This document shows, one piece after another, positions 1 through 8,552 of a stretch of DNA of 64,000 nt (positions are counted from its first letter, which is position 1; every line of letters begins with the position of its first letter). Source of the stretch: Sulfurovum sp. TSL6 (lineage in GTDB: Bacteria > Campylobacterota > Campylobacteria > Campylobacterales > Sulfurovaceae); NCBI RefSeq assembly GCF_019972115.1, contig NZ_BPFJ01000001.1, forward strand, positions 1 to 64,000, read 5' to 3'. The notes beneath the pieces were generated by a model. That model was not told the DNA's origin and did not search any database. It saw only the letters and a program-made list of their open reading frames with translations. The translations under genes and the position numbers were made by a program.

Positions 1-70
1 CTGGAAGTCAAGCCTCCCATCGCCGATAATACTGCAGGCTACGTCTGTGGAAATGTAGGTCGCTGCCACT
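1..70 (+). rRNA. rrf: 5S ribosomal RNA, 3' part
   Basis: The first ~70 bases match the 3' half of a bacterial 5S rRNA: the segment CCCATCGCCGATAATACTGC followed by GTAGGTCGCTGCCA is the conserved loop D/E and 3' strand pattern. The 5' ~45 nt lie left of the window. This implies a 16S-23S-5S operon upstream. The exact 3' end is estimated from the closing-stem position. Confidence 0.85.
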
Positions 71-491
71 TTGAGTTTATAACACACACTTCATTCTTAA
101 ACAATCAATCAACTCTTATCAATATAAGCAATATCCCAAAAATTATTTATTACTTTTTTTACTTTATCTATCTATATTACTTTTACAAACTTTTGAAATT
201 TTATTTTATGCGTATTATTATTCATTCTGTATTGGAAGTTTGACATTTAAATCTTTGATTAACACTTTATTTACTCCTCATTAACTCCTATCGTTTATAA
301 TGTTATTAGAAAAGGTGACCATCTCCCTTTCCAAGAGATTAGTTTTACTCCTTGTCCAAAATTTGTAACAACTTCCTTGTTTCTCTTGGTACCGGTCATC
401 TTTTTACTGAAGAGCCTATCCCTCCCAAACCTTCTTAAACGTACTTTACGATAAAATACTCTTAATTAACTATACATTTCAGGAAACAATC
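71..491. other. Intergenic region after the rRNA operon
   Basis: About 420 bp with no convincing gene. It is AT-rich with pyrimidine-rich tracts on the + strand. An imperfect 11-nt inverted repeat (aaaaGGTGACC at 311-321 and GGTCATCtttt at 395-405) is the only structure I noticed. No tRNA cloverleaf was seen. The argH ribosome-binding site (CAGGAAAC, 480-487) lies at its right end. Confidence 0.5.
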
Positions 492-1880
492 ATGTCTAAA
501 AAAATTGCATCTGCAAGAATCTCTGAAAAGAGTTCACAATTACTTCAAGATCTCAATAACTCACTTCCATTTGATAAAGTACTCTACGCTGAAGATATAG
601 AGGGTTCACGTGCACATGCTTATATGCTTTGTGAACAGGGTATCATCTCTAAAGAGGATTATGAGAAGATAGAAGGCGGATTGTATGAGATACTGGGTGA
701 AATAGAATCCGGTGTCTTTAAACTTGATGGTGATGATGAAGATATCCACATGGCAATAGAAGGAAGACTGACTGAAAAGGTTGGCGATGCAGGTAAACGT
801 ATGCATACTGCACGTAGCCGTAATGACCAGATAGCACTTGACTTCAGACTCTATGTACAGAACAACACAAAAGCCATTGCAGAGCTGCTTTTAAAGAACA
901 TTACTACACTTGTAAATGTAGCAGAAGAAAATGCAGAAGTGATGCTCCCTGGTATGACACACTTGCAGCATGCTCAGCCTATAAACTTTGGTTACCATAT
1001 GATGGCTTATGCAAGTATGTTTAAACGTGACTATGAGCGTTTTATGAGCTCTTATGAGCGTAACAACTACTCTCCTATTGGTTGTGCTGCATTGGCCGGT
1101 ACACCACACCCTATTAACAGACAGACTACTTCAGATAAATTGGGCTTCAATGCTCCGACTTTAAACTGTCTTGACACGGTTAGTGATCGTGACTTTGCCT
1201 TAGAGATCCTTTTTAATATTTCTACTATGATGATGCATATGAGCCGTTTGAGTGAAGAGCTGATCTTGTGGTCTGCAAGTGAATTTAGATGGGTAACACT
1301 TTCGGACCGTCATGCAACAGGTTCTTCCATCATGCCACAAAAGAAAAATCCTGACATCCCTGAACTTCTCAGAGGAAAAACAGGACGTGTAAACGGTAAC
1401 CTGGTTGCACTTCTTACAGTCATGAAAGGTTTACCACTTGCGTACAACAAAGATATGCAAGAGGACAAAGAGGGTGTATTTGACTCTGTGAGAACAGCCA
1501 CACTTTCACTACAAGTACTCGAGGAGATGATAGCAGACATGACAGTCAATGCAGAGCAGATGGAAGCCGCATGTATGATAGGCCATCTCTCTGCAACAGA
1601 CCTTGCCGATTACCTCGTAAAAGAAGCAGGACTTCCTTTCCGTGATGCCTACCACATCACAGGTAATGCAGTAAACTTGGCAGAAGAGAAAGGGCTTGAT
1701 ATCTCTGAACTTTCTTTGGAAGATCTGCAAAGCATAGACGAACGTATAGGTGAAGGTGTAGTAGCTCTCCTTGACAACCGTGCTTCTATGAATGCCCGCC
1801 AGTCAGAAGGCGGAACTGCTACTGTGAGAACTTTAGAGCAGGTTGAGAGTTTGAAGGATTGGTTAGATAAACAAAAGTAG
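492..1880 (+). CDS. argH: Argininosuccinate lyase
   Basis: Last step of arginine biosynthesis: cleaves argininosuccinate to arginine and fumarate in the cytoplasm. The 462-residue length is normal for the fumarase/aspartase superfamily member ArgH. The signature loop [12 protein letters not shown] is at about residues 277-288 and carries the catalytic serine. The N-terminal block with [17 protein letters not shown] and the [15 protein letters not shown] region also fit ArgH. An AGGAAAC Shine-Dalgarno sits just before the ATG. It appears monocistronic here, ending at a hairpin shared with the convergent selO. argD of the same pathway lies far away at 56 kb. Assignment is secure. Confidence 0.97.
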   Translation: MSKKIASARISEKSSQLLQDLNNSLPFDKVLYAEDIEGSRAHAYMLCEQGIISKEDYEKIEGGLYEILGEIESGVFKLDGDDEDIHMAIEGRLTEKVGDAGKRMHTARSRNDQIALDFRLYVQNNTKAIAELLLKNITTLVNVAEENAEVMLPGMTHLQHAQPINFGYHMMAYASMFKRDYERFMSSYERNNYSPIGCAALAGTPHPINRQTTSDKLGFNAPTLNCLDTVSDRDFALEILFNISTMMMHMSRLSEELILWSASEFRWVTLSDRHATGSSIMPQKKNPDIPELLRGKTGRVNGNLVALLTVMKGLPLAYNKDMQEDKEGVFDSVRTATLSLQVLEEMIADMTVNAEQMEAACMIGHLSATDLADYLVKEAGLPFRDAYHITGNAVNLAEEKGLDISELSLEDLQSIDERIGEGVVALLDNRASMNARQSEGGTATVRTLEQVESLKDWLDKQK

Positions 1881-1882
1881 TT

Positions 1883-1912
1883 CTCCTTATCGTCATCATG
1901 ACGAGCAGGAGA
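1883..1912. terminator. Hairpin between convergent argH and selO
   Basis: The inverted repeat CTCCT-n3-CGTCAT / ATGACG-n3-AGGAG forms a compact hairpin and overlaps the last codons of selO on the minus strand. Its position between two convergent stops suggests a bidirectional terminator. There is no long T-run, so the strength is uncertain. Confidence 0.5.
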
Positions 1913-3335
1913 GACAGATGTTTTTGTGTTCTTCTGGTGTCTCCCCAGCAAAATGTTCAAACTCTGGCAGTTCGTCAAATGGATGAGCTGCGATATACAG
2001 CAGTGTCTCTACCATAGAAAAATCCCCTTTTTGCGCAAGGTCTATCGCTTCTTGGAGCATATAGTTTTTCAGGACATATTTCGGGTTGGTTTTTAACATC
2101 GCTTTTTGGCGTTCATCTTGTGTGCGGGTTTCCTTTGACAAACGTTTATCATACAGGTTAAGCCAGCCGTCGACAGGTACAGGATTCATGGCGATATCAA
2201 AGAGGGGCATTCTGTCACCGTCATAGCGGCTGAGAGTTCGGAAGAAAAGAGTATGGTCCACGTAGGAGTCTTGCAGTGTGCCTACGAGATCTTTGATGAG
2301 TTCAACATCTTCATCCAGTTTTACAGCCAGTCCCAGTTTTTCGCGCATGACATCGATATAGGCATCAGGGTAGAGGAAGTTACCAAAATCATCGAGTTTC
2401 TTTTGCATTCTCTCTTTATCAATGATCGGAGTAAGTGCTTTGGAGAGCATGGTGAGGTTCCAGTAAGAGACATTGGGTTGGTCACCGTAGCTGTAGCGGC
2501 CTGCCTTATCGGTTTTGTTACAGACAAATCCGTAGTCAAAATCATCCAGCATGGCATAAGGCCCATAGTCGATGGTGAGACCTGCGATGGACATATTGTC
2601 TGTATTCATGACACCATGGTTAAAGCCTATGCCTTGCCACTGTGCTATCAGCTTTGCCGTTCGCTCAACGACTTCACAAAAAAACTTATAATAGCGATCT
2701 TCGTCATCCTGCAAGTTCGGGTAGGATTCGGTGATGACATAGTCTGTGAGAGATCTGAGTTTATCGTACTCTTTAAAGTAGTAAAAGTATTCAAACGTAC
2801 CAAAACGTACCCAACTTGGTGACATTCGCATCACAATGGCGCCGCGTTCTATTTGATTTCGTAGGATCTTCGTTTGCGATCCGATGATACCAAGAGCCCT
2901 TGTTGTAGGGATGCCAAGATGGTGCATCGCTTCGCTCATCAGGTATTCTCGTATGGAAGAGGGCAGGGCCGCGCGGCCGTCTGATGTGCGTGAGTAGAGT
3001 GTCTCTCCACTTCCTTTGGTTTGGAGGTGCCAGCCATTGATGCTTCCCAGGTTGATAGCCCTTCCATCTCCCAGACGTGGTGCGTAATTGCCAAACTGAT
3101 GCCCAGCATAGCACATGGAAAAGGGACGTGCCCCTTGGGGAATGAAGGTACCGTTGAGCAGTGCTACAAAACGGGGATCATCCTTGCTGTTGTTATCAAG
3201 ATCGATCAGTTCTGCCGCCATAGGATTGAAGCTGATCAGATACGGATCATCAAGTGGTGTGGGATCGGTCATATCGTAAAATTCGCTATCTAGCGAAAGA
3301 TATGCAGTTTGAAATTTAAGCTCATTAAGTGTCAT
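1896..3335 (-). CDS. selO: SelO (YdiU) family protein adenylyltransferase
   Basis: Pseudokinase-fold enzyme that transfers AMP from ATP to Ser/Thr/Tyr of protein substrates; linked to redox homeostasis in other bacteria. The length (479 residues) equals that of E. coli YdiU. Visible hallmarks are the flipped nucleotide-binding region around residues 88-130 (GDGRAINLG, TKGSGETLYSR, DGRAALPSS), the metal/catalytic segment NTDNMSI (244-250) and DYGPYAMLDDFD (256-267). The C-terminus ends CSS, with Cys477 at the position of the selenocysteine of mammalian SELENOO. Cys272 is also present; in E. coli SelO the equivalent pair is reported to form a regulatory disulfide. Convergent with argH. No strong Shine-Dalgarno is visible before this ATG. 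Confidence 0.93.
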   Translation of the reverse strand: MTLNELKFQTAYLSLDSEFYDMTDPTPLDDPYLISFNPMAAELIDLDNNSKDDPRFVALLNGTFIPQGARPFSMCYAGHQFGNYAPRLGDGRAINLGSINGWHLQTKGSGETLYSRTSDGRAALPSSIREYLMSEAMHHLGIPTTRALGIIGSQTKILRNQIERGAIVMRMSPSWVRFGTFEYFYYFKEYDKLRSLTDYVITESYPNLQDDEDRYYKFFCEVVERTAKLIAQWQGIGFNHGVMNTDNMSIAGLTIDYGPYAMLDDFDYGFVCNKTDKAGRYSYGDQPNVSYWNLTMLSKALTPIIDKERMQKKLDDFGNFLYPDAYIDVMREKLGLAVKLDEDVELIKDLVGTLQDSYVDHTLFFRTLSRYDGDRMPLFDIAMNPVPVDGWLNLYDKRLSKETRTQDERQKAMLKTNPKYVLKNYMLQEAIDLAQKGDFSMVETLLYIAAHPFDELPEFEHFAGETPEEHKNICLSCSS

Positions 3336-3477
3336 AAGAACGTTTTACATTTGTTATGCTTAAGTTCAGGTAAGCTTTTACTTTTTGCATGGTATTTTCT
3401 TTCTTTTATCCTACCTATTTACTTTTATAGCTAATATAGTATGATTCCACACTCAATTTATACGCTAAGGTATCTTC

Positions 3478-4230
3478 ATGTTTAAAAAAATTGTCTCTTT
3501 TTGTATTATACTCACTACATTTTCTTATAGTTTCATCAATATAGAACCTCCTGTTATCGGAGAGAAAGAGGGTTTGTCCGGTGAGGTTTCATTGGGGGCT
3601 AAATATAGTTCAGGTAATACAGATTCACGTTCAGCCGGATTAGCGGCTAAAGGGGAGTACAGTGAAAAAGAGTGGCTTATTTATCTTATCGCTTCTTATA
3701 CCTATGGAGAATCAAACGATCTAAAAGATACAAATGATGGTCAGTTTCATCTTCGTTATGTACATTCCATCATAGATACCACCTATGATTATGAATTTTT
3801 TCTTCAAACTGAATTTAATGAGTTTCAAGAGATAAAAGAAAGAAATTTGGCAGGGGCCAATATTCGAAAAAAGTTAGACCTTCCTTTTGATAAGTTTTAT
3901 GTAGCATTGGGTCTTTTTTATTCTTATACGGAACCAGATACAATTAGTGCCCTCGACCCGATATACAGACGAACACGTATGAACAGTTATGTCTCTTTTT
4001 TAAAAAATATAAATAAAAACTTTTCCATAACCTATCTTGGGTTTTATCAACCCAATGTTGAAGCGTTTTCAGACTTCAGAATATCGCAAACCCTACAACT
4101 CAATACTATTATAACGGAAGATCTCACATTTACATTTGATATCAATCACAATTATAATGCAACACCCTATCATGAGATTGAAAAAAGTGATATCCGTTCT
4201 ACTATTAATTTGAGATATAAGTTCAAATAG
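3478..4230 (+). CDS. DUF481 family outer-membrane beta-barrel protein
   Basis: A 250-residue protein with an N-terminal signal peptide (FKKIVSFCIILTTFSYSF). It then has alternating amphipathic strands typical of the YdiY/DUF481 family of salt-induced outer-membrane proteins. The family-typical opening GEVSLGAKYSSGNTDSRS is at about residues 36-53. The C-terminus ends in an aromatic strand (NLRYKFK) compatible with BAM recognition. No function is established; a small outer-membrane barrel is likely. It is flanked by divergent selO and by osmC in the same direction with a hairpin between, so it is probably transcribed alone. Confidence 0.8.
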   Translation: MFKKIVSFCIILTTFSYSFINIEPPVIGEKEGLSGEVSLGAKYSSGNTDSRSAGLAAKGEYSEKEWLIYLIASYTYGESNDLKDTNDGQFHLRYVHSIIDTTYDYEFFLQTEFNEFQEIKERNLAGANIRKKLDLPFDKFYVALGLFYSYTEPDTISALDPIYRRTRMNSYVSFLKNINKNFSITYLGFYQPNVEAFSDFRISQTLQLNTIITEDLTFTFDINHNYNATPYHEIEKSDIRSTINLRYKFK

Positions 4231-4252
4231 CAATCTCTTACTTTTCTCTCGC

Positions 4253-4270
4253 TGCCACGTTGTCGTGGTA
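4253..4270. terminator. Small hairpin after the DUF481 gene
   Basis: TGCCACG-TTGT-CGTGGTA gives a 7-bp stem (one G-T pair) with a 4-nt loop, 23 bp after the stop codon. No T-run follows, so it is only a possible terminator or mRNA-end stabiliser. Confidence 0.35.
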
Positions 4271-4393
4271 AGGCCTATTTCACTTGAATGACTCATAGAT
4301 ATTGGTCGTTTGATCTTATTTTTATTACAATATTTACCAACATTATGCTATTGTTCCTCCAAATAAAAATATCAACGATCCAAAGGAATAAAG

Positions 4394-4855
4394 ATGCAGG
4401 TATCAGTAGAGTATCTAGGTGAGAAAAAATTTAAAGCAAATACAATCAAGTCTTCATATATTTTAGACTGTAAAGAGATCACTCCGGTGGAGTATTTCGC
4501 GACGGGTGTCATAGGATGTACGGGGATAGACCTTGTAATGATGGCTGAAAAGGATGGCTTTGAAGTGACGAATTATTCTGTAAAGGCAGAGATAGAGAGA
4601 ACAGAGACTGTCCCTATGAAGTTTGCATCTATGCACATCATCTATGCGTTTGACGGGGCATTTGATGCGACTAAAGCAAAACGTTATATAGGGGCATCTT
4701 TAGAGAGTTACTGTACAACGGTGAACTCTATCCGTGATTCAGTGAAGGTGAGTTATACGATCATACAAAATGGTGAGAAGATCGCTGACAAAGAAGAACT
4801 TGTCTCCATGAGCGTACCGCTTGAAGACGGTTTCGGAGGAGCTTGCTGCTCGTAG
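4394..4855 (+). CDS. OsmC/Ohr family protein
   Basis: A 153-residue OsmC-fold protein, a family of thiol peroxidases that reduce organic or fatty-acid hydroperoxides. The two family cysteines are visible: Cys42 in GCTGIDLVMM at the start of the central helix and Cys107 in ESYCTTVNSI. The sequence is closer to the generic OsmC/YhfA-like group than to Ohr, so the substrate cannot be named. It ends GGACCS with two extra C-terminal cysteines. An AAAGGAA ribosome-binding site precedes the ATG. Convergent with the small cysteine protein, with only 3 bp between stops. Confidence 0.85.
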   Translation: MQVSVEYLGEKKFKANTIKSSYILDCKEITPVEYFATGVIGCTGIDLVMMAEKDGFEVTNYSVKAEIERTETVPMKFASMHIIYAFDGAFDATKAKRYIGASLESYCTTVNSIRDSVKVSYTIIQNGEKIADKEELVSMSVPLEDGFGGACCS

Positions 4856-4858
4856 CTT

Positions 4859-5065
4859 TTAAAGCTCGTCAATTTTATTGATGAGCGATGGGATACGTTT
4901 GGCTTTGAGTTTGTTCCCGTCTACTTTTGCTACAGGCTGTTTCTTACACAGTTTGCACATACTGATACATGACTTCACTATGACCATGTCATCTGGAAAT
5001 GCCTTTATCAGTTTCTTCTGAAGCTTATTGACCTTCGAGAATTTTTTACATATCTGTATCTTCAT
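4859..5065 (-). CDS. Small four-cysteine protein, DUF1450/thioredoxin-like
   Basis: A 68-residue basic protein with Cys6, Cys33, Cys37 and Cys40 (pattern C-x26-C-x3-C-x2-C). This resembles small thioredoxin-fold [2Fe-2S] or DUF1450/YuzB-type proteins and suggests metal or cluster binding. Lysine-rich helices flank the cysteines. It ends 3 bp from the convergent osmC stop, typical of a real gene pair rather than a random ORF. The function is unknown; the family assignment is by pattern only. Confidence 0.65.
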   Translation of the reverse strand: MKIQICKKFSKVNKLQKKLIKAFPDDMVIVKSCISMCKLCKKQPVAKVDGNKLKAKRIPSLINKIDEL

Positions 5066-5155
5066 ATTTTACTATAGCATATTTTTTCTGCTTCAGATAC
5101 TTTTTACTCTTAGAGGAGTATCATAATGTTAGCTCATAAACTAAAAGGACATAGT

Positions 5156-5359
5156 ATGAATCCTGTAGAACAAGATATTGCAAGAAGAAAAAATGAGATC
5201 ATAGCAGAGGTGAATGCACTTTTTAATGCAAATATAAAGTTTACTGATTGGGATGTACCTGAAGCAGATAATGAACTTGCAGGAAAACTTATTTTAGAGA
5301 TTATGCAAGAAGCACTTGATGGATTGAAAGCAAAATTGGATGCGGGTGAGTTGAAATAG
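5156..5359 (+). CDS. Small conserved-looking helical protein
   Basis: I do not recognise this protein. From the ATG at 5156 it has 67 residues, is predicted mostly helical and acidic, and contains KFTDWDVPEADNELAGKLI. Two starts are possible: ATG 5126 (77 residues, GAGGAG upstream) and ATG 5156 (AAGGAC upstream). I prefer 5156 because the sequence before it (LAHKLKGHS) does not extend the helix pattern, but this is not decisive. It is convergent with the next small gene, with a terminator hairpin between. Confidence 0.6.
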   Translation: MNPVEQDIARRKNEIIAEVNALFNANIKFTDWDVPEADNELAGKLILEIMQEALDGLKAKLDAGELK

Positions 5360-5391
5360 CATACCTATAAAAAATGTAGCGGATCTTTTCA

Positions 5392-5424
5392 TTCTCTCCT
5401 GCTAACCCATGAGAGAAGATTTTT
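5392..5424 (+). terminator. Rho-independent terminator
   Basis: TTCTCTC (5392-5398) pairs with GAGAGAA (5411-5417) and is followed by GATTTTT. It lies between the two convergent small genes and best serves the + strand gene. Confidence 0.65.
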
Positions 5425-5629
5425 AGATAAGTCCAAGTTCTGCAAGCAGTGCTTTGATCGTAGGTGAAATGTTACTTAACTCTTTCATAAATGTTCCCCA
5501 GGCCATATCTTCCCTGTACCACTCTTCGATGCGTTTCATTGAGTCGCTTTTTTCTTCTTCTGTAAGCGCGTCTGATTTGTCAATAGTGTCTTTGATCTTT
5601 TCTAAGTGTTTTAAGTTGCTGCCACTCAT
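5423..5629 (-). CDS. Small hypothetical helical protein
   Basis: A 68-residue protein, unrecognised, with charged helices (LKHLEKIKDTIDKSDALTEEEK) followed by a Trp-containing segment (IEEWYREDMAWGTFMKEL). The composition and the good RBS-like AAGGATACACA before the ATG on the minus strand favour a real gene. It is divergent from the ABC-F gene. No signal peptide or membrane segment. Function unknown. Confidence 0.6.
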   Translation of the reverse strand: MSGSNLKHLEKIKDTIDKSDALTEEEKSDSMKRIEEWYREDMAWGTFMKELSNISPTIKALLAELGLI

Positions 5630-5716
5630 TGTGTATCCTTTTGGTAGATATCATATGATTATTATAGGATGATAATACTTTCAAACATATATGATACGAC
5701 CTAATACACATTTCGC

Positions 5717-5722
5717 TATAAT
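5717..5722 (+). promoter_or_regulatory. -10 box for the ABC-F gene
   Basis: TATAAT in the context TTCGCTATAATGCC. Transcription would start near 5730, which excludes the upstream in-frame ATG at 5691 and supports the start at 5757. Confidence 0.6.
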
Positions 5723-5756
5723 GCCAACCCAAATTAGCCCCATACATGGATATATA

Positions 5757-7592
5757 ATGATACAACTTACAAACCTCTCTAAAAGCTTTGGGGGACAAAC
5801 CCTTTTTAAAGATGTCAACCTCAAGCTTTCACCTGGACAGAAAATTGGACTTGTCGGACGTAACGGGTCTGGTAAATCGACGCTTTTTAAGATCATCCTT
5901 GGTGAAGAGAGTTATGATTCCGGAGATGTAAGTATTCCCAAGAACTACATGATAGGTACACTTAAACAACATCTTGTGTTTACAGAACCTACAGTACGTG
6001 AAGAGTGTGCATTGGTACTTCCTGAAGATGAACAATGGAACTTTTATAAGATAGAAAAACTGCTTTTTGGACTGGGGTTTTCAGCAGAAGATCTGGAGAA
6101 AGATCCTATGAGTTTTTCCGGAGGATACCAGATACGTATCAATCTTGTGAAACTTTTGGCAACAGAGCCCAATATGTTATTGCTAGATGAACCTACCAAC
6201 TACCTTGACCTACCTTCTTTACGATGGTTGAAAGGGTTCATTAGGGAGTTTGAGGGTGAAGTGATACTCATCACACACGACCGTGACTTTATGGACGCTG
6301 TGACGACCCATACGATGGGTATACAGCGTAAAGGACTTCGTTTGGTGCAGGGTGACAGTTATAAGTACTACTCGACACTTGAGATGGAAGATGAAACGTA
6401 TGAAAAAACCAAGGCAAATCAAGATAAAAAGCGTAAAGAACTTGAAGACTTTGTCGCACGTAATAAAGCCAGAGCATCTACAGCTGCACTTGCACAGTCC
6501 AAGCAAAAAGAACTGGACAAGATGGATGACATGGAAGATTTGCAGAATGATGCTACTTTGTCATTCAGTTTCAAATATAAGGAGACACCTGCAAAAGTCA
6601 TTTTCCGTGCAGAAGATCTGGGCTTTGGGTACAACCCTGAAGAACCATTGTTTCAAGGCATTACTTTTGCTATGGAGAAGGGTAAACGTCTGGCTATTAT
6701 CGGTAAGAATGGTAAGGGTAAGTCAACGCTGCTCAATTACATTGCAGGAGAATTACCACTCCAACAGGGGAAGCTTGACTTTCATCCTTCTACCACATTC
6801 GCGCACTTTGGACAGACGAACATCGAAAGACTGAATGTCAAATCAACGATCATTGATGAGATCGCTTCAGTCAATAAAGATATAGGTATACCAGAGTCAC
6901 GCAGTATTGCTGGGCGTATGATGTTCTCAGGAGACCTTGCGGATAAAAAGATAGAAGTACTTTCCGGAGGAGAGCGCAGCCGTGTCATGCTAGGAAAGAT
7001 CATCGCAACACCCGCAAATCTTCTCTTCCTTGATGAACCCACCAACCACCTTGATATGCAGTCCATTGATGCTCTGGCAGATGCCATAGAAGACTTTGAA
7101 GGTTCTCTCATTATGGTCACGCACTCAGAGATGCTGTTAAGAAGATTGGCTGACGCGCTTATTATCTTTCATAAGGGTGGTGCAGAGTATTTTGAGGGTA
7201 CCTATGATGAATTTCTGGAAAAGATAGGTTGGGAAGAGGAAGAAGGGGCAGCACCTAAAAAGAAGAAACCTAAGATCAACCATAAAGAACGCAAGAAACT
7301 GCGTAAAGCTGTGATACAGGAACGTAATGAACTGCGTAAGCCTTATACGAAAGAGATAAAGCTCTGTGAAGAAAAAATTGAAGGGCTTGAAGCAGAACTT
7401 GAGGCTAAAAATGCAGAGCTTGAAAAAGCATCAAACTCTGGTGACAACGCTGTCATTATGGAACTTTCACGTGAAGTAGGTCTTGTACAGCAGGAAGTGG
7501 ATGCACTGTTCGAACGTTTGGAAATAGCTACGGAAAAAGATGATGAGATCGTGGCTGAGTATGAACTCAAGCTTGAAGAGATAGACGCATAA
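5757..7592 (+). CDS. ABC-F family ATPase (ribosome-associated)
   Basis: A 611-residue soluble protein with two ABC ATPase domains and no membrane segments, the hallmark of ABC-F translation factors (Uup/YheS/EttA relatives) that act on the ribosomal E site. Domain 1: Walker A GLVGRNGSGKST (31-42), signature FSGGYQIR, Walker B LLLDEPTNYLD. A charged linker (about 225-290, the P-site tRNA interaction motif region) follows. Domain 2: Walker A IIGKNGKGKSTL (about 312), signature LSGGERSR, Walker B LLFLDEPTNHLD (about 421). Residues 490-611 form a charged coiled-coil tail, more like YheS/Uup than EttA. The start at 5757 is chosen because the promoter lies inside the longer ORF. Confidence 0.92.
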   Translation: MIQLTNLSKSFGGQTLFKDVNLKLSPGQKIGLVGRNGSGKSTLFKIILGEESYDSGDVSIPKNYMIGTLKQHLVFTEPTVREECALVLPEDEQWNFYKIEKLLFGLGFSAEDLEKDPMSFSGGYQIRINLVKLLATEPNMLLLDEPTNYLDLPSLRWLKGFIREFEGEVILITHDRDFMDAVTTHTMGIQRKGLRLVQGDSYKYYSTLEMEDETYEKTKANQDKKRKELEDFVARNKARASTAALAQSKQKELDKMDDMEDLQNDATLSFSFKYKETPAKVIFRAEDLGFGYNPEEPLFQGITFAMEKGKRLAIIGKNGKGKSTLLNYIAGELPLQQGKLDFHPSTTFAHFGQTNIERLNVKSTIIDEIASVNKDIGIPESRSIAGRMMFSGDLADKKIEVLSGGERSRVMLGKIIATPANLLFLDEPTNHLDMQSIDALADAIEDFEGSLIMVTHSEMLLRRLADALIIFHKGGAEYFEGTYDEFLEKIGWEEEEGAAPKKKKPKINHKERKKLRKAVIQERNELRKPYTKEIKLCEEKIEGLEAELEAKNAELEKASNSGDNAVIMELSREVGLVQQEVDALFERLEIATEKDDEIVAEYELKLEEIDA

Positions 7593-7663
7593 TTGATTTG
7601 TTATGCATTTAATTTTTATAATTTAGGAAATTCCCGTAAAGGTCTACTTATGGTGTTGTTTCT

Positions 7664-7745
7664 CCCTTCATTTTTTTAGAAAAAACGAAGCAAAAAAGCG
7701 TCGTGGCTCTCGAATCGCTTCGCTTTCAAGGGCGTTCGCCACGAC
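7664..7745 (+). repeat. Structured repeat element, copy A
   Basis: 82-bp element: a T-rich leader with a TTTAGAAA core, then an 8-bp stem GTCGTGGC (7700-7707) / GCCACGAC (7738-7745) closing a 30-nt loop (7708-7737) that contains ATCGCTTCGCTTTCAAGGG. A second copy lies in inverted orientation at 7848-7925. The loop is 28/30 identical between copies while five of the eight stem pairs differ and all remain paired. The ~400-bp gap between the ABC-F and HIT genes holds nothing else. Confidence 0.75.
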
Positions 7746-7847
7746 AATGTTTTATTATTATCTGGACTATCGTCACGTATTCACTTTCTAAAGTATAAAA
7801 ACTTTAATTAATAAATTCTATCTATTCAATGACACGCAGTGTGCTCT

Positions 7848-7925
7848 GTTACTGTGAACACCCTTGAAAGCGAAGCGATTTGAGAACAGTAACGACTTTT
7901 GTTACTTTTCTAGAAAAGTAAAGGG
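7848..7925 (-). repeat. Structured repeat element, copy B (inverted)
   Basis: Inverted copy of the element at 7664-7745. The stem is GTTACTGT (7848-7855) / ACAGTAAC (7886-7893) around a 30-nt loop, followed by a 20-bp perfect palindrome (7902-7921, core TTTTCTAGAAAA) matching the leader of copy A. The pair resembles a REP/BIME-like arrangement, but I do not recognise the family. Confidence 0.75.
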
Positions 7926-7995
7926 AAAAGAAAGCCTCAAGTTCAATTTTGAGGGAGTTTTTTAGATGAAGGAAATTAATTCCCCAAAAGAGTTT

Positions 7996-8349
7996 TTATA
8001 AACTCTTATGCGGATCTTCGTGGCTGTGATCCCAGGTAAGTTTTCCTCCGCCTAACAGGTGGAAATGGAGGTGAAATACTTCTTGTCCTCCATCTGGACC
8101 ATTGTTGGTGATGAGTCTGTAACCTGATTCATCGATACCCACTTTTGTCGCGACTTCCTGTGCAAAACTGGTGAGTCCTGCTATGGTCTCCGGTGTGGCA
8201 TCCTGAAAACAATCTACATGTGTTTTCGGGATGATAAGAATATGGATTGGTGCCTTAGGGTAGAGATCATGAAATGCTAAAAAATGTTCACTCTCATGGA
8301 CGGTGTTATTGGGGATTTCTTTGTTTACTATTTTACAGAATATGCACAT
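7996..8349 (-). CDS. HIT family hydrolase (HinT-like)
   Basis: A 117-residue histidine-triad nucleotide-binding protein, probably a purine nucleoside phosphoramidase. The catalytic triad HLHFH (His93, His95, His97) is followed by LLGGG. Cys2 and Cys5 in CIFC are the N-terminal zinc-type cysteines of many HIT proteins. The gene is divergent from pheS. The same HIT-next-to-pheS arrangement is known in Campylobacter jejuni. Assignment to the HINT branch is by length and motif. Confidence 0.9.
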   Translation of the reverse strand: MCIFCKIVNKEIPNNTVHESEHFLAFHDLYPKAPIHILIIPKTHVDCFQDATPETIAGLTSFAQEVATKVGIDESGYRLITNNGPDGGQEVFHLHFHLLGGGKLTWDHSHEDPHKSL

Positions 8350-8513
8350 GCCGTGCTCCTTTAATCGGTTGATTTATTTTCTTTTTTTCTTATCATATCA
8401 ACTTGTGTATACCCCTGTCAAGCAAGGATATTTTTAGTGTGATTCTAAGTTTCATAGAGGTAAAGTATAACACAGATAAGTAGTAATAAATCCCATTGTT
8501 AGTAATTTTTAGA

Positions 8514-8519
8514 TAAAAT
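8514..8519 (+). promoter_or_regulatory. Probable -10 box for pheS operon
   Basis: TAAAAT in the context TTAGATAAAATCAC, 34 bp before the pheS ATG; no clear -35. A plausible housekeeping promoter for pheS-pheT-ispH-aroA. Confidence 0.45.
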
Positions 8520-8552
8520 CACAACAATACACAGAAGTCATATAGAGGTTAA

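Noticed and set aside
5691-5756. Longer N-terminus for the ABC-F protein
   Set aside because: A TATAAT promoter lies inside this extension and the conserved domain begins right at the ATG at 5757.
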